From positions 381,293 through 445,292 of the forward strand of contig NZ_JAERVJ010000003.1 of NCBI RefSeq assembly GCF_016745395.1: a DNA stretch of 64,000 nt. The letters run 5' to 3'. Position 1 is the first letter of the stretch. The number at the start of each line of letters is the position of its first letter. Below the pieces are notes generated by a model. It did no database searches. It worked only from the letters and a program-made list of their open reading frames with translations, and was not told the origin of the DNA. The DNA is from Methylocystis sp. Sn-Cys (GTDB lineage Bacteria > Pseudomonadota > Alphaproteobacteria > Rhizobiales > Beijerinckiaceae). Made by a program: the position numbers and the translations under genes. Below, piece by piece: positions 49,924-60,935 of the stretch.

Positions 49924-50964
49924 ATGGGGAAGGACCGCGGCGCGGATGAGCCGCCAGCCGGGGAAATTCCGGCCCGGCATGTGCCCGTGCTGCTCAATGA
50001 GGTGATCGACGCGCTGCGGCCGCGCGACGGCGGGCGCTATCTCGACGGCACTTTCGGCGCCGGCGGATATACGCGCGCACTGCTTGCCGCCGCCGATACG
50101 AAGGTTCTGGCGCTCGACCGCGATCCCACCGCCATCGCCGGCGGCGCGGGTCTCGTGGCGCAGGCGCAGGGGCGGCTCACGCTTGTCGAGGCGCGCTTTT
50201 CGCATCTCGAAGAGGTCGCGCGCGCGCAAGACTTCGTCCCCCTCGATGGCGTCGTCTTCGACATCGGCGTCTCCTCCATGCAGTTCGACCAGGCCGAGCG
50301 CGGCTTTTCCTTTCGCGGCGACGGCCCGCTCGATATGCGCATGGAGGGCAGGGGCGTCTCCGCCGCCGATATCGTCAATGAGGCCGACGAAGAGACGCTC
50401 GCGGATATTCTCTATTACTACGGCGAGGAGCGCGCCTCGCGCCGCATCGCCCGCGCCATCGCCCACGACCGCAATCTCGCGCCTTTCACTTCCACCAAGG
50501 CGCTGGCCGAGATGATCGCACGCGTCGCGCCGGGGCGGCCGGGCGATATTCACCCGGCGACGAAGAGCTTCCAGGCGCTGCGCATTGCCGTCAATGATGA
50601 GCTCGGCGAATTGCTCGACGGCCTCGCGGCGGCGGAGCGCACGCTTGGCCCCGGCGGGCGGCTCGTCGTCGTGACCTTCCATTCGCTTGAAGACCGCATC
50701 GTCAAGCAGTTCCTCGCCGAGCGCTCGGGGCGCGGCGAGACCGGTTCGCGCCGCCTGCCCGGCGAAGCCGCGCCGCCGGAAACAAGCTTTATCTGCGAGG
50801 GCCGCCAGCCGATCGCGCCGACGCGCGCGGAAGTCGAGGCCAATCCGCGCGCCCGCTCGGCCAAGCTGCGCCACGCGACGCGCAACGCCTCGGCTCCGCT
50901 GCCGCTCGCCGACAAGCTCACGCGGCTCGTGCGCCTGCCGACGCGCGAGAAAGGAAAAGTCTGA
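49924..50964 (+). CDS. rsmH: 16S rRNA (cytosine-1402 N4)-methyltransferase
   Basis: A 346-residue SAM-dependent methyltransferase modifying C1402 in the 16S rRNA decoding centre; first gene of the dcw cluster here (no mraZ precedes it). Motifs: [33 protein letters not shown] (SAM loop), [51 protein letters not shown] and [19 protein letters not shown] 49924 has GAGGG nine bases upstream and gives the usual ~20 residues before RHVPVLL; 49804 and 49900 are alternatives. The stop overlaps ftsL (TGATG). Confidence 0.93.
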   Translation: MGKDRGADEPPAGEIPARHVPVLLNEVIDALRPRDGGRYLDGTFGAGGYTRALLAAADTKVLALDRDPTAIAGGAGLVAQAQGRLTLVEARFSHLEEVARAQDFVPLDGVVFDIGVSSMQFDQAERGFSFRGDGPLDMRMEGRGVSAADIVNEADEETLADILYYYGEERASRRIARAIAHDRNLAPFTSTKALAEMIARVAPGRPGDIHPATKSFQALRIAVNDELGELLDGLAAAERTLGPGGRLVVVTFHSLEDRIVKQFLAERSGRGETGSRRLPGEAAPPETSFICEGRQPIAPTRAEVEANPRARSAKLRHATRNASAPLPLADKLTRLVRLPTREKGKV

Positions 50965-51443
50965 TGCTCCGGCTTCTCAACATTCTCGCGGTGGCGGCGC
51001 TGATCAGCTCGGCGGTCTACGCCTATACGATCAAATATCAGACGGCCTATCGCCTGGAGCAGATCACCAAGACCAAGCTCGAGATCAAGGCCGAGCGCGA
51101 CGCGATCGCCGTTTTGCGGGCGGAATGGGCCTATATGACGCGCCCCGAGCGCCTGCAGCCGCTCGCCGACAAATATTTGCCCGACTTGAAGCCGCTTCAG
51201 GTGTCGCAGCTCGTGCCGGCGACGGCCTTGCCGCAGAAGACCCATAGCGACGCGATCGGGGCCAAGCTCAGCGAGATTGGCCTCTCCGCGCCCGCGACGC
51301 CTTCGGCGGCGCCGAGCGCGCCGACGACGACGCCCAAGCCGCAGGCCGCCAAGCCGAAGACGGCGACGCCCAAGACAGTCGCAACCAACAAGGCGCCGAG
51401 CGCCAATCCGCAGAGCCCGAGCCGCGAGCCCAAAAAGCCATGA
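50964..51443 (+). CDS. ftsL: Cell division protein FtsL (bitopic)
   Basis: A 159-residue single-span protein. A short cytoplasmic tip, one helix (LNILAVAALISSAVYAYTI) and a periplasmic coiled coil (EQITKTKLEIKAERDAIAVLRAEWAYMTRPERLQPLADKYL) are the FtsL/FtsB-like plan in the divisome complex. The C-terminal 60 residues are Ala/Pro/Lys/Thr-rich (TPKPQAAKPKTATPKT), probably disordered. The position between rsmH and ftsI fixes the identity. It overlaps both neighbours (TGATG before; ATGA-type overlap with ftsI). Confidence 0.88.
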   Translation: MLRLLNILAVAALISSAVYAYTIKYQTAYRLEQITKTKLEIKAERDAIAVLRAEWAYMTRPERLQPLADKYLPDLKPLQVSQLVPATALPQKTHSDAIGAKLSEIGLSAPATPSAAPSAPTTTPKPQAAKPKTATPKTVATNKAPSANPQSPSREPKKP

Positions 51444-53269
51444 CAGAGCGTCAGCCCAACTGGGAGCCCACGCCCGAGCCCATGCCGGACATGCTCGAAA
51501 CGCCGCCGTCGCGTCCGACCAGGAAGCCGTCGAAATATGCGGGCATGATCCGCGCGGTCTTTTCGACAAGCCTTCAGACGAGCGCGTCGCGCATGCGCCT
51601 CGCCGCACTCGGCTTCCTCGTCCTTTACGGCGTCATTTGCGCAAAGCTCGTCTATCTCGGCTTCAAGCCGGAGACGGTCCGTCATCCGGCCGCCGAAGCG
51701 GTTTCCGCCTCGCGTCCCGATATTCTCGACCGCAACGGCGAAGTGCTGGCGAGCGACGTCAAGGTGATGTCGGTTTTCGCGGAGCCAAAGCGCCTGATCG
51801 ACAAGGACGAGGCGACGGAGCTTCTCACCGCCGTTCTGCCCGACGTCCCGTCAAAAGAATTGCGCGAGCGTCTTGGCGCCTCGAAGAAGGGCTTTGTCTG
51901 GGTGAAACGCGAAGTCACGCCGCATCAGCGCGACGAAGTGTTTCATCTCGGCCTGCCGGGCGTCGGCCTTATCGCCGAAAATAAGCGCGTCTATCCGAAC
52001 GGACCGATCGGCGCGCATGTGCTCGGCTTCGCCAATATTGACAATCAGGGCATTGCCGGAATCGAGAAATATATCGACGGGCAAGGGCTCGCCGATCTGC
52101 ATAATCTCGGCTTCGGCGCTACGCCCGACGAGCTTCAGCCGATCACGCTCTCGCTCGACATTCGCGCAACCCATGCGCTGCGCGACGAGCTGGAGAAAGG
52201 GGTCACGCGCTTCAAGGCGAAAGCCGGCGCCGCAGCCATATTGGAAGTGAATACAGGCGAGGTGATCGCGCTCGCGTCGCTGCCGGATTACGATCCGAAC
52301 CATCCGACCGACGAAAACGCCAACGCGCTCGACCTTACCCACATCAACCGCATGAATGTCGGCGTCTATGAGATGGGCTCGACCTTTAAGGCGCTGACCA
52401 TCTCGATGGCGCTCGACTCGGGCAAAGTGAATCTCGGTTCGCGCCTCGACGCGCGCGGCGCGCTTTCCTTCGGCCGTTTCAAGATCCACGATTATCACGC
52501 GCAGAACCGCGCGCTGACAGTGCCGGAGGTTTTCACTTATTCCTCGAACATCGGCACGGCGCGCATGGCGATGGGGCAGGGCGTCGAGAAGCACAAGGCC
52601 TATTTGCGCAAGATGGGCCAGCTCACGCGCATGCGCACGGAATTGCCCGAAAGCGCCGAGCCGATCTATCCGAAGAACTGGAGCGAGCTGAACACTATGA
52701 CCATCGCCTTCGGCCATGGTCTCGCCGTCGCGCCGCTACAGGCGATGATGGCGGTTGGCGCGCTGATGAATGGCGGCTATCTCATCACGCCGACCTTCCT
52801 CAAGCGCTCGCAGGAAGAGGCGATGAAGAACGCCGTGCAAGTGGTGAAACCCGAGACGAGCGAGGCCATGCGCTATCTCATGCGCCTCAACGCCGAGATC
52901 GGCACAGCTAAAAGGGTCAATGTCGACGGCTATTTCGTCGGCGGCAAAACCGGCACGGCGGAAAAGGTCGTCGGCGGCCATTACAGCAAGACCCGCCTGT
53001 TCACGACCTTCATGGCCGTCGCGCCGTCGGACAAGCCCAAATATCTTTTCCTCACCATCATGGACGAGCCGCAGGGTCGGCCCGAGGACGGCGGCTACGC
53101 CACCGCCGCCTATAACGCCGGCTTCGTCACCGGCGAGATCATCGAGCGCACCGGCCCGATCCTCGGCCTCGCGCCGCGCTTCGAGCCGCCGCATATGCCC
53201 TTCCCGCTGCTCGCCAAACTCGGTTATGGCATGGCCAATGTTCCTGCTGCCGGAGGCCGTGGCCACTGA
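51440..53269 (+). CDS. ftsI: Septal peptidoglycan transpeptidase FtsI (PBP3)
   Basis: A 609-residue class B penicillin-binding protein. A cytoplasmic N-terminus (~50 residues) and one helix (MRLAALGFLVLYGVICAKLVYLGF) precede the pedestal domain with RPDILDRNGEVLASD. The transpeptidase domain holds GSTFKALT with the active serine, YSSNIGTARMA (SxN), and GGKTGTAEKV (KTG). It crosslinks septal wall with FtsW. Its stop overlaps the murE start (TGATG). Confidence 0.96.
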   Translation: MTERQPNWEPTPEPMPDMLETPPSRPTRKPSKYAGMIRAVFSTSLQTSASRMRLAALGFLVLYGVICAKLVYLGFKPETVRHPAAEAVSASRPDILDRNGEVLASDVKVMSVFAEPKRLIDKDEATELLTAVLPDVPSKELRERLGASKKGFVWVKREVTPHQRDEVFHLGLPGVGLIAENKRVYPNGPIGAHVLGFANIDNQGIAGIEKYIDGQGLADLHNLGFGATPDELQPITLSLDIRATHALRDELEKGVTRFKAKAGAAAILEVNTGEVIALASLPDYDPNHPTDENANALDLTHINRMNVGVYEMGSTFKALTISMALDSGKVNLGSRLDARGALSFGRFKIHDYHAQNRALTVPEVFTYSSNIGTARMAMGQGVEKHKAYLRKMGQLTRMRTELPESAEPIYPKNWSELNTMTIAFGHGLAVAPLQAMMAVGALMNGGYLITPTFLKRSQEEAMKNAVQVVKPETSEAMRYLMRLNAEIGTAKRVNVDGYFVGGKTGTAEKVVGGHYSKTRLFTTFMAVAPSDKPKYLFLTIMDEPQGRPEDGGYATAAYNAGFVTGEIIERTGPILGLAPRFEPPHMPFPLLAKLGYGMANVPAAGGRGH

Positions 53270-54723
53270 TGCGTCTCTCTGAACTCCTCGCGTTGAGCGA
53301 CCTCGACCCTTCCATCGGGAACATCGAGATCGCGGGCCTGTCGGCGGACAGCCGCGTCGTCAGCGAGGGCTTTGCCTTTTTCGCCATCCCTGGCCATGCC
53401 GGGGATGGTCTTGCTTTTGTGGGGGACGCCAAGGCGCGTGGCGCGGCGGTCGTCGTCGCTGAGCGCGCGGCCGAATGCGCCTTGCCGCTGGTCGTCGTTC
53501 CAGATGTGCGGGCGGCCGTGGCGCGCGCGGCGGCGCGCTTCTATCCGCGCCAGCCGGAAACAATCGTCGCGGTGACCGGCACGAGCGGCAAGACCTCCGT
53601 CGTCGCCTTTCTGCGCCAGATCTGGGCGGCGATGGGCCATGAGGCGGCCTCGCTCGGCACGGTCGGGGTGGTCGATTCCAAGGGCGCCCATTATGGCGCG
53701 CTGACGACGCCCGGGCCTGTCGAATTGCACAAGACGCTGGCTGAACTCGCCGAGGGGGGCGTGACTCATCTCGCGATGGAAGCCTCCTCGCTCGGCATCG
53801 ATCAGCGCCGCCTCGACGGCGTGCGGCTCGCTGCAGCGGGCTTCACTAACTTCTCGCGCGACCATCTCGATCACCACCGCGACATGGAAGACTATTTCGC
53901 GGCGAAGATGCGCCTCTTCGATACGCTGCTGCAGCCCGGCCAGACGGCGGTGACCGACGCCGATAGCGATGTGGCGGCGCGCGTCGCCGCGGTTTGCAAC
54001 GCCCGTGGGCTGAGCGTCTTCGGCGTCGGCGCCAAGGGCGAGGCCATCATGCTGAAAGACGCGCGTCCGCACGCGCTGGCGACGAGCCTCGACATCAGCC
54101 ATGCCGGGAAGGACTATAAGATCGAACTGCCGCTCGCCGGCGCCTTCCAGACGTCCAACGCGCTGGTCGCAGCGGGGCTCGCTATCGCGTCCGGAGACGA
54201 TCCTGCGCGGGTCTTCGCCGCGCTCGATCATCTCCAGGGCGCTCCCGGCCGCCTCGAACTCGTCGGCGCCCGCAATGGCGCGCCGGTCTTCGTCGATTAC
54301 GCCCATAAGCCCGACGCGCTCGAAAAAGTGCTCGCCACGCTGCGGCCGCTGACCAAAGGCCGGCTGATCGTCATTTTCGGCTGCGGCGGCGATCGCGACA
54401 AGGGTAAGCGGGCGCTGATGGGCGAGATCGCCGTGCGCGCCGCCGATGTCGCGATCGTCACGGACGACAATCCCCGAAGCGAGGACCCCGCGCTGATTCG
54501 CGCCGCCATCATCGACGGCGCCAAAGGCGCCGGTCCGGCGCAGATCATCGAGATCGCCGACCGGGGGGAGGCCATATCCCAGGCCGTCGCGGGCCTTTGC
54601 GCCGGCGACGCGCTCGTGGTCGCCGGCAAGGGGCACGAGACTGGCCAGATCGTCGGCAATCGCATATTGCCCTTTTCCGACCACGAAGCTGTCACGAAAG
54701 CGCTGCAGGAGCACAGCTCATGA
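53269..54723 (+). CDS. murE: UDP-MurNAc-tripeptide synthetase (meso-DAP adding)
   Basis: A 484-residue Mur ligase adding meso-diaminopimelate to UDP-MurNAc-L-Ala-D-Glu. The P-loop region is VTGTSGKTSVVAFLRQIW. The uracil-binding N-terminus shows GLSADSRVVSEGFAFFAIPG, and middle motifs are TTPGPVELHKTLAELAEGGVTHLAMEASSLGIDQRRLDGV. The DNPRSEDP motif near residue 403 specifies meso-DAP rather than lysine. It fits a Gram-negative wall. It overlaps murF by four bases. Confidence 0.96.
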   Translation: MRLSELLALSDLDPSIGNIEIAGLSADSRVVSEGFAFFAIPGHAGDGLAFVGDAKARGAAVVVAERAAECALPLVVVPDVRAAVARAAARFYPRQPETIVAVTGTSGKTSVVAFLRQIWAAMGHEAASLGTVGVVDSKGAHYGALTTPGPVELHKTLAELAEGGVTHLAMEASSLGIDQRRLDGVRLAAAGFTNFSRDHLDHHRDMEDYFAAKMRLFDTLLQPGQTAVTDADSDVAARVAAVCNARGLSVFGVGAKGEAIMLKDARPHALATSLDISHAGKDYKIELPLAGAFQTSNALVAAGLAIASGDDPARVFAALDHLQGAPGRLELVGARNGAPVFVDYAHKPDALEKVLATLRPLTKGRLIVIFGCGGDRDKGKRALMGEIAVRAADVAIVTDDNPRSEDPALIRAAIIDGAKGAGPAQIIEIADRGEAISQAVAGLCAGDALVVAGKGHETGQIVGNRILPFSDHEAVTKALQEHSS

Positions 54724-56138
54724 AGCAGGAACCTCTATGGTCGGGGCTGGCGCTCGTCGGCGCCTTGCAGGCCCGCGTCAGCGGCGCGCTCGCCCGCCAA
54801 GCGACGGGCGTCTCGATCGACACGCGCACGCTGCAGCCCGGCGATCTCTTCGTCGCCATCAAGGGCGAGGCGCGCGACGGCCATGAATTCGTCCACGCGG
54901 CTTTCGAGAAGGGCGCCGCCGCGGCGGTGATCGACGAAGAACATGCGCGTGCGCTTGCAGGCGCCGGGCCCCTTTTCGTCGTCAAGGACGTGCAGCGTTC
55001 GCTGGAGCTTCTCGGCATGCGCGCGCGCGACCGCACCGCCGCCTTCATCGCCGCCATCACCGGCTCGGTCGGCAAGACCTCCACGAAGGACATGACGCGG
55101 CTGATGCTGGCGCATTTTGGCGCCACGCACGCGTCGATTGCCTCCTACAATAATCAATGGGGCGTGCCGCTGTCGCTGGCGCGGATGCCGGCGTCGTCGC
55201 GCTTTGGCGTTTTCGAGATCGGCATGAATCACGCCGGCGAAATCGCCGGACTCGCCGCGCAGGTGCGCCCGCATGTCGCTGTGGTGACGCGCGTCGCGCC
55301 CGTGCATCTCGAGCATTTCGCGTCTCTCGAGGCCATCGCCGACGCCAAGGCGGAAATCTTCGGGGGCCTCGAAGGCGGCGTCGCCATCATCAATCGCGAC
55401 GACGCGGAATATGAGCGGCTCGCAGAGGCGGCTGCGCCTTATGCAGGGCATGTTCTCGATTTCGGCGAGGCCGAAGGCGCGCAGGCGCGGCTGCTTTCTT
55501 ATAAACAGATCGATGGCGGCTGCGAGATAGAGGCCGAGATTCTCGGCCGGCGGCTTTCTTACCTCATCGGCGCGCCGGGCAAGCACATCGCGCTCAATTC
55601 GCTCGCCGCGCTGCTGATCGCCGTTTCTTTCGATCTCGATCTCGAAGAGGCCGCCGCGGCGCTTGTCGATTTCGCGCCACCCAAGGGGCGCGGCCAGCGT
55701 GAGACGCTTCCCGTCGACGAGGGCGATTTTACGCTCATCGACGAGAGCTACAACGCCAATCCGACCTCCATGCGCGCGGCGCTGGAGCTTCTTGCCGCGA
55801 CGGCGCCGAGAGCGGGCGGGCGCCGCATCGCGGTGCTCGGCGACATGCTGGAGCTTGGACCAGAAGGCGGGAATCTGCACGCGGCGCTGGCGGAGGATGT
55901 CGCGCACGCCAAGGTTGATCTGCTGTTCACGGCCGGGCCGCTGATGCAGCAGCTCTTCTACGCCGCGCCGGAGGCCGTGCGCGCCGCCCATCGCGCCACG
56001 GCGCTGGAGGTCGAAGAGCCCGTCCTCGCCGCAATTCGGTCGGGGGACGTCGTCATGATCAAGGGCTCCAACGGGACGCGCATGTCGAAGATTGTCGCTG
56101 CGGCGAAAGCGAAATTCGCGCCCGAGATGGCCAGTTGA
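54720..56138 (+). CDS. murF: UDP-MurNAc-pentapeptide synthetase
   Basis: A 472-residue Mur ligase adding D-Ala-D-Ala. ATG 54720 overlaps the murE stop (ATGA). N-terminal [28 protein letters not shown]-loop [73 protein letters not shown]; late motif [19 protein letters not shown] and [13 protein letters not shown]. All expected ligase motifs are present. mraY follows after ten bases. Confidence 0.95.
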   Translation: MKQEPLWSGLALVGALQARVSGALARQATGVSIDTRTLQPGDLFVAIKGEARDGHEFVHAAFEKGAAAAVIDEEHARALAGAGPLFVVKDVQRSLELLGMRARDRTAAFIAAITGSVGKTSTKDMTRLMLAHFGATHASIASYNNQWGVPLSLARMPASSRFGVFEIGMNHAGEIAGLAAQVRPHVAVVTRVAPVHLEHFASLEAIADAKAEIFGGLEGGVAIINRDDAEYERLAEAAAPYAGHVLDFGEAEGAQARLLSYKQIDGGCEIEAEILGRRLSYLIGAPGKHIALNSLAALLIAVSFDLDLEEAAAALVDFAPPKGRGQRETLPVDEGDFTLIDESYNANPTSMRAALELLAATAPRAGGRRIAVLGDMLELGPEGGNLHAALAEDVAHAKVDLLFTAGPLMQQLFYAAPEAVRAAHRATALEVEEPVLAAIRSGDVVMIKGSNGTRMSKIVAAAKAKFAPEMAS

Positions 56139-56148
56139 GGACTACTGT

Positions 56149-57231
56149 ATGCTGACGCTGCTCGCGGATCTGTCTTATCTCTACAGTCCGCTCAACATCT
56201 TTCGCTACATCACCTTCCGGGCCGCCATGGCGGCGGCGACGGCGCTGTTCTTTGTCTTCTTCTTCGGCCCGAACATTATCGCGGCGCTGCGCCTCAAGCA
56301 GGGCAAGGGCCAGCCGATCCGCGAGGATGGGCCCGAGTCGCATCTTCTGACGAAAAAGGGCACGCCCACCATGGGCGGGCTGATGATCCTCTCCGGCCTC
56401 ATCGCCGCGACGCTGCTGTGGGCCAATCTGCGCAACTATTATGTGTGGATCGTGCTCTTCGTCACGGCCTCCTTCGGCGCGATCGGTTTTTACGACGATT
56501 ACCTGAAGGTGACGAAACAATCGCACGCCGGTTTCTCAGGCAAGGCGCGCCTCGCGCTCGAATTCCTTGCCGCCGGCATCGCCTGCTATCTGATGATGAA
56601 AGTGGGGGGCGAGAACATGTCTAACCTCGCCATACCGATGGTGAAAGGCTACGTCGCCTCGCTGGGCCTGTTCTTCATCGTCTTCGGCGCCTTCGTCATC
56701 GTCGCCGCGGGCAATTGCGTCAATCTCACCGATGGTCTCGACGGCCTCGCCATCGTGCCGTCGATGATCGCGGTCGGCACATTCGCGATCTTCGCCTATC
56801 TCGTCGGCAACTCGATCTTCTCGAATTATCTCGGCGTGAATTACGTCGCTGGCGCGGGCGAGCTCACCATCGTCTGCTCCGCGCTGATCGGCGCCGGGCT
56901 TGGATTCCTGTGGTTCAACGCGCCGCCTGCGCAGATCTTCATGGGCGACACCGGTTCGCTCGCGCTCGGCGGATTGCTCGGCGCAGTCGCAGTAGCGGTG
57001 AAGCAGGAATTCGTGCTCGTCATCGTCGGCGGACTCTTCGTGCTCGAAGGCGCCTCGGTCATTATTCAGGTCGCTTATTTCAAGGCGACCGGCAAACGCA
57101 TCTTCCTGATGGCGCCGATCCATCATCACTTTGAAAAGAAGGGCTGGAAGGAGCCGCAGATCGTCATCCGCTTCTGGGTCGTCGCCTTCGTTCTGGCGCT
57201 CATGGGTCTTTCGACCCTCAAGCTGAGGTGA
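56149..57231 (+). CDS. mraY: Phospho-MurNAc-pentapeptide translocase
   Basis: A 360-residue ten-helix inner-membrane enzyme, the length of the E. coli protein, making lipid I from UDP-MurNAc-pentapeptide and undecaprenyl phosphate. Active-site motifs: [37 protein letters not shown] with the DDY pair, [29 protein letters not shown] and [26 protein letters not shown] 56149 has GAGG nine bases upstream; the open frame before it belongs to the murF end in another frame. murD overlaps its stop. Confidence 0.97.
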   Translation: MLTLLADLSYLYSPLNIFRYITFRAAMAAATALFFVFFFGPNIIAALRLKQGKGQPIREDGPESHLLTKKGTPTMGGLMILSGLIAATLLWANLRNYYVWIVLFVTASFGAIGFYDDYLKVTKQSHAGFSGKARLALEFLAAGIACYLMMKVGGENMSNLAIPMVKGYVASLGLFFIVFGAFVIVAAGNCVNLTDGLDGLAIVPSMIAVGTFAIFAYLVGNSIFSNYLGVNYVAGAGELTIVCSALIGAGLGFLWFNAPPAQIFMGDTGSLALGGLLGAVAVAVKQEFVLVIVGGLFVLEGASVIIQVAYFKATGKRIFLMAPIHHHFEKKGWKEPQIVIRFWVVAFVLALMGLSTLKLR

Positions 57232-57233
57232 CC

Positions 57234-58661
57234 ATGACGCCGGTCAGAACATTCAGAGGCAAGACTGTCGCCCTCTTCGGCCTCGGCGGCTCGGGGCTCT
57301 CCACCGCGAAAGCTTTGATGGCGGGCGGCGCCAATGTGCGCGCCTGGGACGACGGCGAAGCGGGGCGGCTCGCCGCCGCACGGAATGGCGTGCCGCTCGA
57401 AGATTTGTCGGACAGCGACTGGTCGTCTTTCGACGCGCTGGTTCTTGCTCCCGGCGTGCCACTGACCCATCCGGAGCCGCATTGGACGGTCGCGCGCGCC
57501 CGCGCCGCCGGCGTCGAGATCATCGGCGACATCGAGCTTTTCTGCCGCGAACGCGCCGCGCATGCTGGCGGGGCGCCTTTCATCGCCATCACCGGCACCA
57601 ATGGCAAATCGACGACGACGGCGCTCATTGCGCATATTCTGCGCGAAGCCGGCCGCGACGTACAGCTCGGCGGCAATATCGGCGTGCCGATCCTCGATCT
57701 CGAGCCGCCGTCGGACGAACGCATTCATGTGATCGAGTGCTCTTCCTTCCAGATCGATCTCACGCCCTCGCTCAATCCGACGATCGGCATATTGATCAAT
57801 CTGACGCCCGATCACATCGACCGCCACGGCGCGATGGAGAATTACGCGGCGGTGAAGGAGCGACTCGTCGCGGGTGCCGAGGTGGCGCTGGTCGGCGTCG
57901 ACGACGCCTATACGCACGCCATCGGCGCGCGCCTCTCCGCCGATCCCAAACCCGGGCAGCGCGTCATGCCGGTTTCCGCCGCGCGCCGTCTGGATTGGGG
58001 ATTTTATGTCGAAGACGGCGGCGTCTATTTCCGCGAGCAAGGCCATCCGCCGGAAGAGGTCGAGCTCCTCGGCTCTTTGCAAGGCGCAAGGGCGCTACGC
58101 GGCGCGCATAATGCGCAGAATGCCGCTTTCGCCGCCGCGGCCGCCTGGGAATGCGGGTTGGAGGACGAGGAAATCGCCCGCGGCCTGCTGAGCTACCCCG
58201 GCCTGCCGCATCGCATGGAGGAGGTCGGTCGCATCGAGCGCACGCTCTTCGTGAACGACTCCAAGGCGACGAACGCCGACGCGGCCGAGAAAGCGCTCGC
58301 GAGCTTTGCCGACATCTACTGGATCATCGGCGGCAAGGCGAAGGAGGGCGGCATCGAGCCATTGCGGCCTTACTTCCCGCGCATTCGCAAGGCTTATCTC
58401 ATCGGCCATGCGAGCGACGATTTCGCGCGCACGCTCGACGGGGCGCTGCCCTATGAGCGCTGCGAGACGCTCGACGTCGCGACCATGCGCGCGGCCTTCG
58501 ATGCGCTCGACGGCGATGCTGCGGAGCCGATCGTGCTGCTCTCGCCCGCCTGCGCCTCGTACGACCAATTCAAGAATTTCGAGGCGCGCGGCGACGCGTT
58601 CCGCGCCCTCGTCAACGGATTGCCCGCCGTCATCGCCGCTCGCAGAGGAGAGCACCCATGA
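57234..58661 (+). CDS. murD: UDP-MurNAc-L-alanine:D-glutamate ligase
   Basis: A 475-residue Mur ligase. N-terminal Rossmann site [31 protein letters not shown]-loop [91 protein letters not shown]; and the C-terminal [27 protein letters not shown] 57234 follows GAGG by five bases; GTG 57228, overlapping the mraY stop, is an alternative start. It overlaps ftsW. Confidence 0.95.
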   Translation: MTPVRTFRGKTVALFGLGGSGLSTAKALMAGGANVRAWDDGEAGRLAAARNGVPLEDLSDSDWSSFDALVLAPGVPLTHPEPHWTVARARAAGVEIIGDIELFCRERAAHAGGAPFIAITGTNGKSTTTALIAHILREAGRDVQLGGNIGVPILDLEPPSDERIHVIECSSFQIDLTPSLNPTIGILINLTPDHIDRHGAMENYAAVKERLVAGAEVALVGVDDAYTHAIGARLSADPKPGQRVMPVSAARRLDWGFYVEDGGVYFREQGHPPEEVELLGSLQGARALRGAHNAQNAAFAAAAAWECGLEDEEIARGLLSYPGLPHRMEEVGRIERTLFVNDSKATNADAAEKALASFADIYWIIGGKAKEGGIEPLRPYFPRIRKAYLIGHASDDFARTLDGALPYERCETLDVATMRAAFDALDGDAAEPIVLLSPACASYDQFKNFEARGDAFRALVNGLPAVIAARRGEHP

Positions 58662-59818
58662 TTTCGCGCGCCGAGCGAACCCCGATTTCCGATTGGGCAT
58701 GGACCATTGATCGTTGGCTTCTCGCCGGCATCGCGCTTCTCATCGTGGCGGGCCTCGTCTTCGGTATGGCGGGCAGCCCGCCGGTCGCGGAGCGGCTGCA
58801 TCTTTCGACCTTCCATTTCGTCAATCGCCAGGTCGCCTATCTTCTGCCGGCGCTGGCGGTGATGATCGGCGCCTCCTTCCTGTCGCCGCGCCACGTGCGC
58901 CGCGCCGCGCTCGTCGTTTTCGTCGTGTCGCTGGCGCTCGTCGTCGCGACGCTGTTCTTCGGCCAGGAAGTGAAAGGCGCGCGGCGCTGGATCTTCGGCA
59001 TTCAGCCTTCGGAGTTCCTCAAGCCGTCCTTTGTCGTCGTCGTCGCCTGGGCCTTTTCGGAAGGCGCGCGGCGCAAGGACGTTCCCGGCAACTGGCTCGC
59101 GCTTCTTCTCTTCCCGGCGACGATCGGGCCGCTCGTTCTGCAGCCCGATTTCGGCCAGACCATGCTGATCTCCGTCGTCTGGGCCGCACTCTTCTTCATG
59201 GCGGGGCTGCATCTCATCTGGGTCGTCGGGCTTGGCGGCCTTGGCGCATCCGCCGCGCTGCTCGCCTACAAATTTGCGCCACATGTGCGCGCGCGCGTCG
59301 ACGCCTTTCTCGAGCCGCCGCCGCCCGTCGCCGGCGTGCCGACGAACTTCCAATCCGAGACGGCGCTCGAAAGCTTCAAGGCGGGTTCCTGGTTCGGCAA
59401 GGGGCCGGGCGAAGGCACGGTCAAGCGCATCCTGCCCGACTCGCACACCGACTTCATCTTCGCGGTCATCGGCGAGGAGTTCGGCGTCATCGTCTGCATC
59501 GTGCTGGCAATGGTCTTCGCCTTCATCGTGGTGCGGGGGCTCTTCTCCGCCGCGCGCAATGAAGACCCCTTCTGCCGTTTTGCGACGGCGGGGCTCGTCA
59601 TGCTCTTTGGCCTGCAAAGCTGCATCAATATGGCGGTGAACGTCCACCTCATGCCCGCCAAGGGCATGACGCTGCCTTTCGTTTCCTATGGCGGCTCGTC
59701 GCTCATCTCGCTGTCGCTCGGCATGGGCTTCCTGCTCGCCGTCACGCGCAAGCGCCCGCGCACGCGTGTGCTGACCGAGGTCGCCGCGACGAGCGGGCCT
59801 GTGCCGGCGGCGGCCTGA
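58658..59818 (+). CDS. ftsW: Septal peptidoglycan polymerase FtsW (SEDS)
   Basis: A 386-residue SEDS glycosyltransferase with about ten helices. [54 protein letters not shown] (family PSE motif), [51 protein letters not shown] (with the catalytic Asp region) and [25 protein letters not shown] are diagnostic. It works with FtsI at the septum. Start overlaps murD (ATGA); murG begins two bases after its stop. Confidence 0.95.
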   Translation: MISRAERTPISDWAWTIDRWLLAGIALLIVAGLVFGMAGSPPVAERLHLSTFHFVNRQVAYLLPALAVMIGASFLSPRHVRRAALVVFVVSLALVVATLFFGQEVKGARRWIFGIQPSEFLKPSFVVVVAWAFSEGARRKDVPGNWLALLLFPATIGPLVLQPDFGQTMLISVVWAALFFMAGLHLIWVVGLGGLGASAALLAYKFAPHVRARVDAFLEPPPPVAGVPTNFQSETALESFKAGSWFGKGPGEGTVKRILPDSHTDFIFAVIGEEFGVIVCIVLAMVFAFIVVRGLFSAARNEDPFCRFATAGLVMLFGLQSCINMAVNVHLMPAKGMTLPFVSYGGSSLISLSLGMGFLLAVTRKRPRTRVLTEVAATSGPVPAAA

Positions 59819-59820
59819 CA

Positions 59821-60921
59821 ATGAACGATCGGCCCATTCTTCTCGCCGCCGGCGGCACCGGCGGCCATCTCTTTCCGGCCGAGGCGCTGGCGCATGCGCT
59901 CGAAGCCCGCGGCGCTGCGGTGGAGCTTGTCACCGACGAGCGGGCGCTGGCTTATGGCGGGAGCTTTCCGGCGCGCGCGATGCATTGCATTCCCTCGGCG
60001 ACGCCGCGCGGCGGCTCGCTGTTTGAGAAGGCGCGCGCCGTTGCGCAGCTTGCTTATGGCACAGCGCAGGCCGCGAAGGTCATGAGCCGGTTGCGCCCGC
60101 GCGCTGTGATCGGTTTTGGCGGCTATCCCACCGTGCCGCCGCTGCTCGCGGCGTCTTTCCTGAAAATCCCCACCGCGCTGCACGAGTCGAACGCCATCAT
60201 GGGGAAGGCCAACCGCTTTCTCTCCGGCCATGTCGACAAGATCGCCGCGGGACTTCCCAATCTCGCCGTGCCGCCCGCTTTGCAAAGCAAGGTCGTCGTC
60301 ACCGGCAATCCCGTGCGGCCGGCGGTGCTGGAGGCGGCGAAGCGCGCCTATCCCGATTTCGCAGACGGAACTTTCCGGCTTCTCGTCACCGGCGGCTCGC
60401 AGGGCGCGCGCGTGATGGCGGATATTGTGCCGGAGGCGATCGCCGCTCTGCCAGATCATTTGCGGTCCCGCGTCCGGCTCGTGCAGCAGACACGCGCCGA
60501 GGACATCCCCCGCGTCGAGGCGATCTATGAGAGCGCCAAGGTCGATGTGGAGATCGCGCCCTTCTTCAAAGATCTGCCGCTGCGCATTGCGCAGGCGCAT
60601 TTCGTGATCGCGCGCGCGGGCGCGTCGACCGTTTCCGAGCTTGCGGTCATCGGCCGACCGTCGCTGCTGGTGCCGCTGCCGCAATCGCTCGACGGCGATC
60701 AGGCTGCAAACGCCGCCGTCATCGAACAGGCCGGCGCGGCGGAGACGGTGAAGCAAAGCGACTTCTCGCCGGCCTTCCTGACTGCGCGTCTCGCGGAGAT
60801 CATCGACGCCCCGCAGGCGCTCGCGCAAAAAGCTGAAGCCGCCAAGCGCGTCGGCGTCGCCGACGCGGCCGAACGTCTGGCCGATCTGATTTTGAACGTG
60901 GCCCAAAGCCGCGCGCCTTAA
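59821..60921 (+). CDS. murG: Lipid II synthase (GlcNAc transferase) MurG
   Basis: A 366-residue peripheral inner-membrane GT28 enzyme adding GlcNAc to lipid I. Motifs: [26 protein letters not shown] (first G-loop), [58 protein letters not shown] (second G-loop) and [47 protein letters not shown] for UDP-GlcNAc binding. All canonical parts are present. murC starts 14 bases later with AAGGAGA. Confidence 0.96.
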   Translation: MNDRPILLAAGGTGGHLFPAEALAHALEARGAAVELVTDERALAYGGSFPARAMHCIPSATPRGGSLFEKARAVAQLAYGTAQAAKVMSRLRPRAVIGFGGYPTVPPLLAASFLKIPTALHESNAIMGKANRFLSGHVDKIAAGLPNLAVPPALQSKVVVTGNPVRPAVLEAAKRAYPDFADGTFRLLVTGGSQGARVMADIVPEAIAALPDHLRSRVRLVQQTRAEDIPRVEAIYESAKVDVEIAPFFKDLPLRIAQAHFVIARAGASTVSELAVIGRPSLLVPLPQSLDGDQAANAAVIEQAGAAETVKQSDFSPAFLTARLAEIIDAPQALAQKAEAAKRVGVADAAERLADLILNVAQSRAP

Positions 60922-60935
60922 GGAGACACATTGGA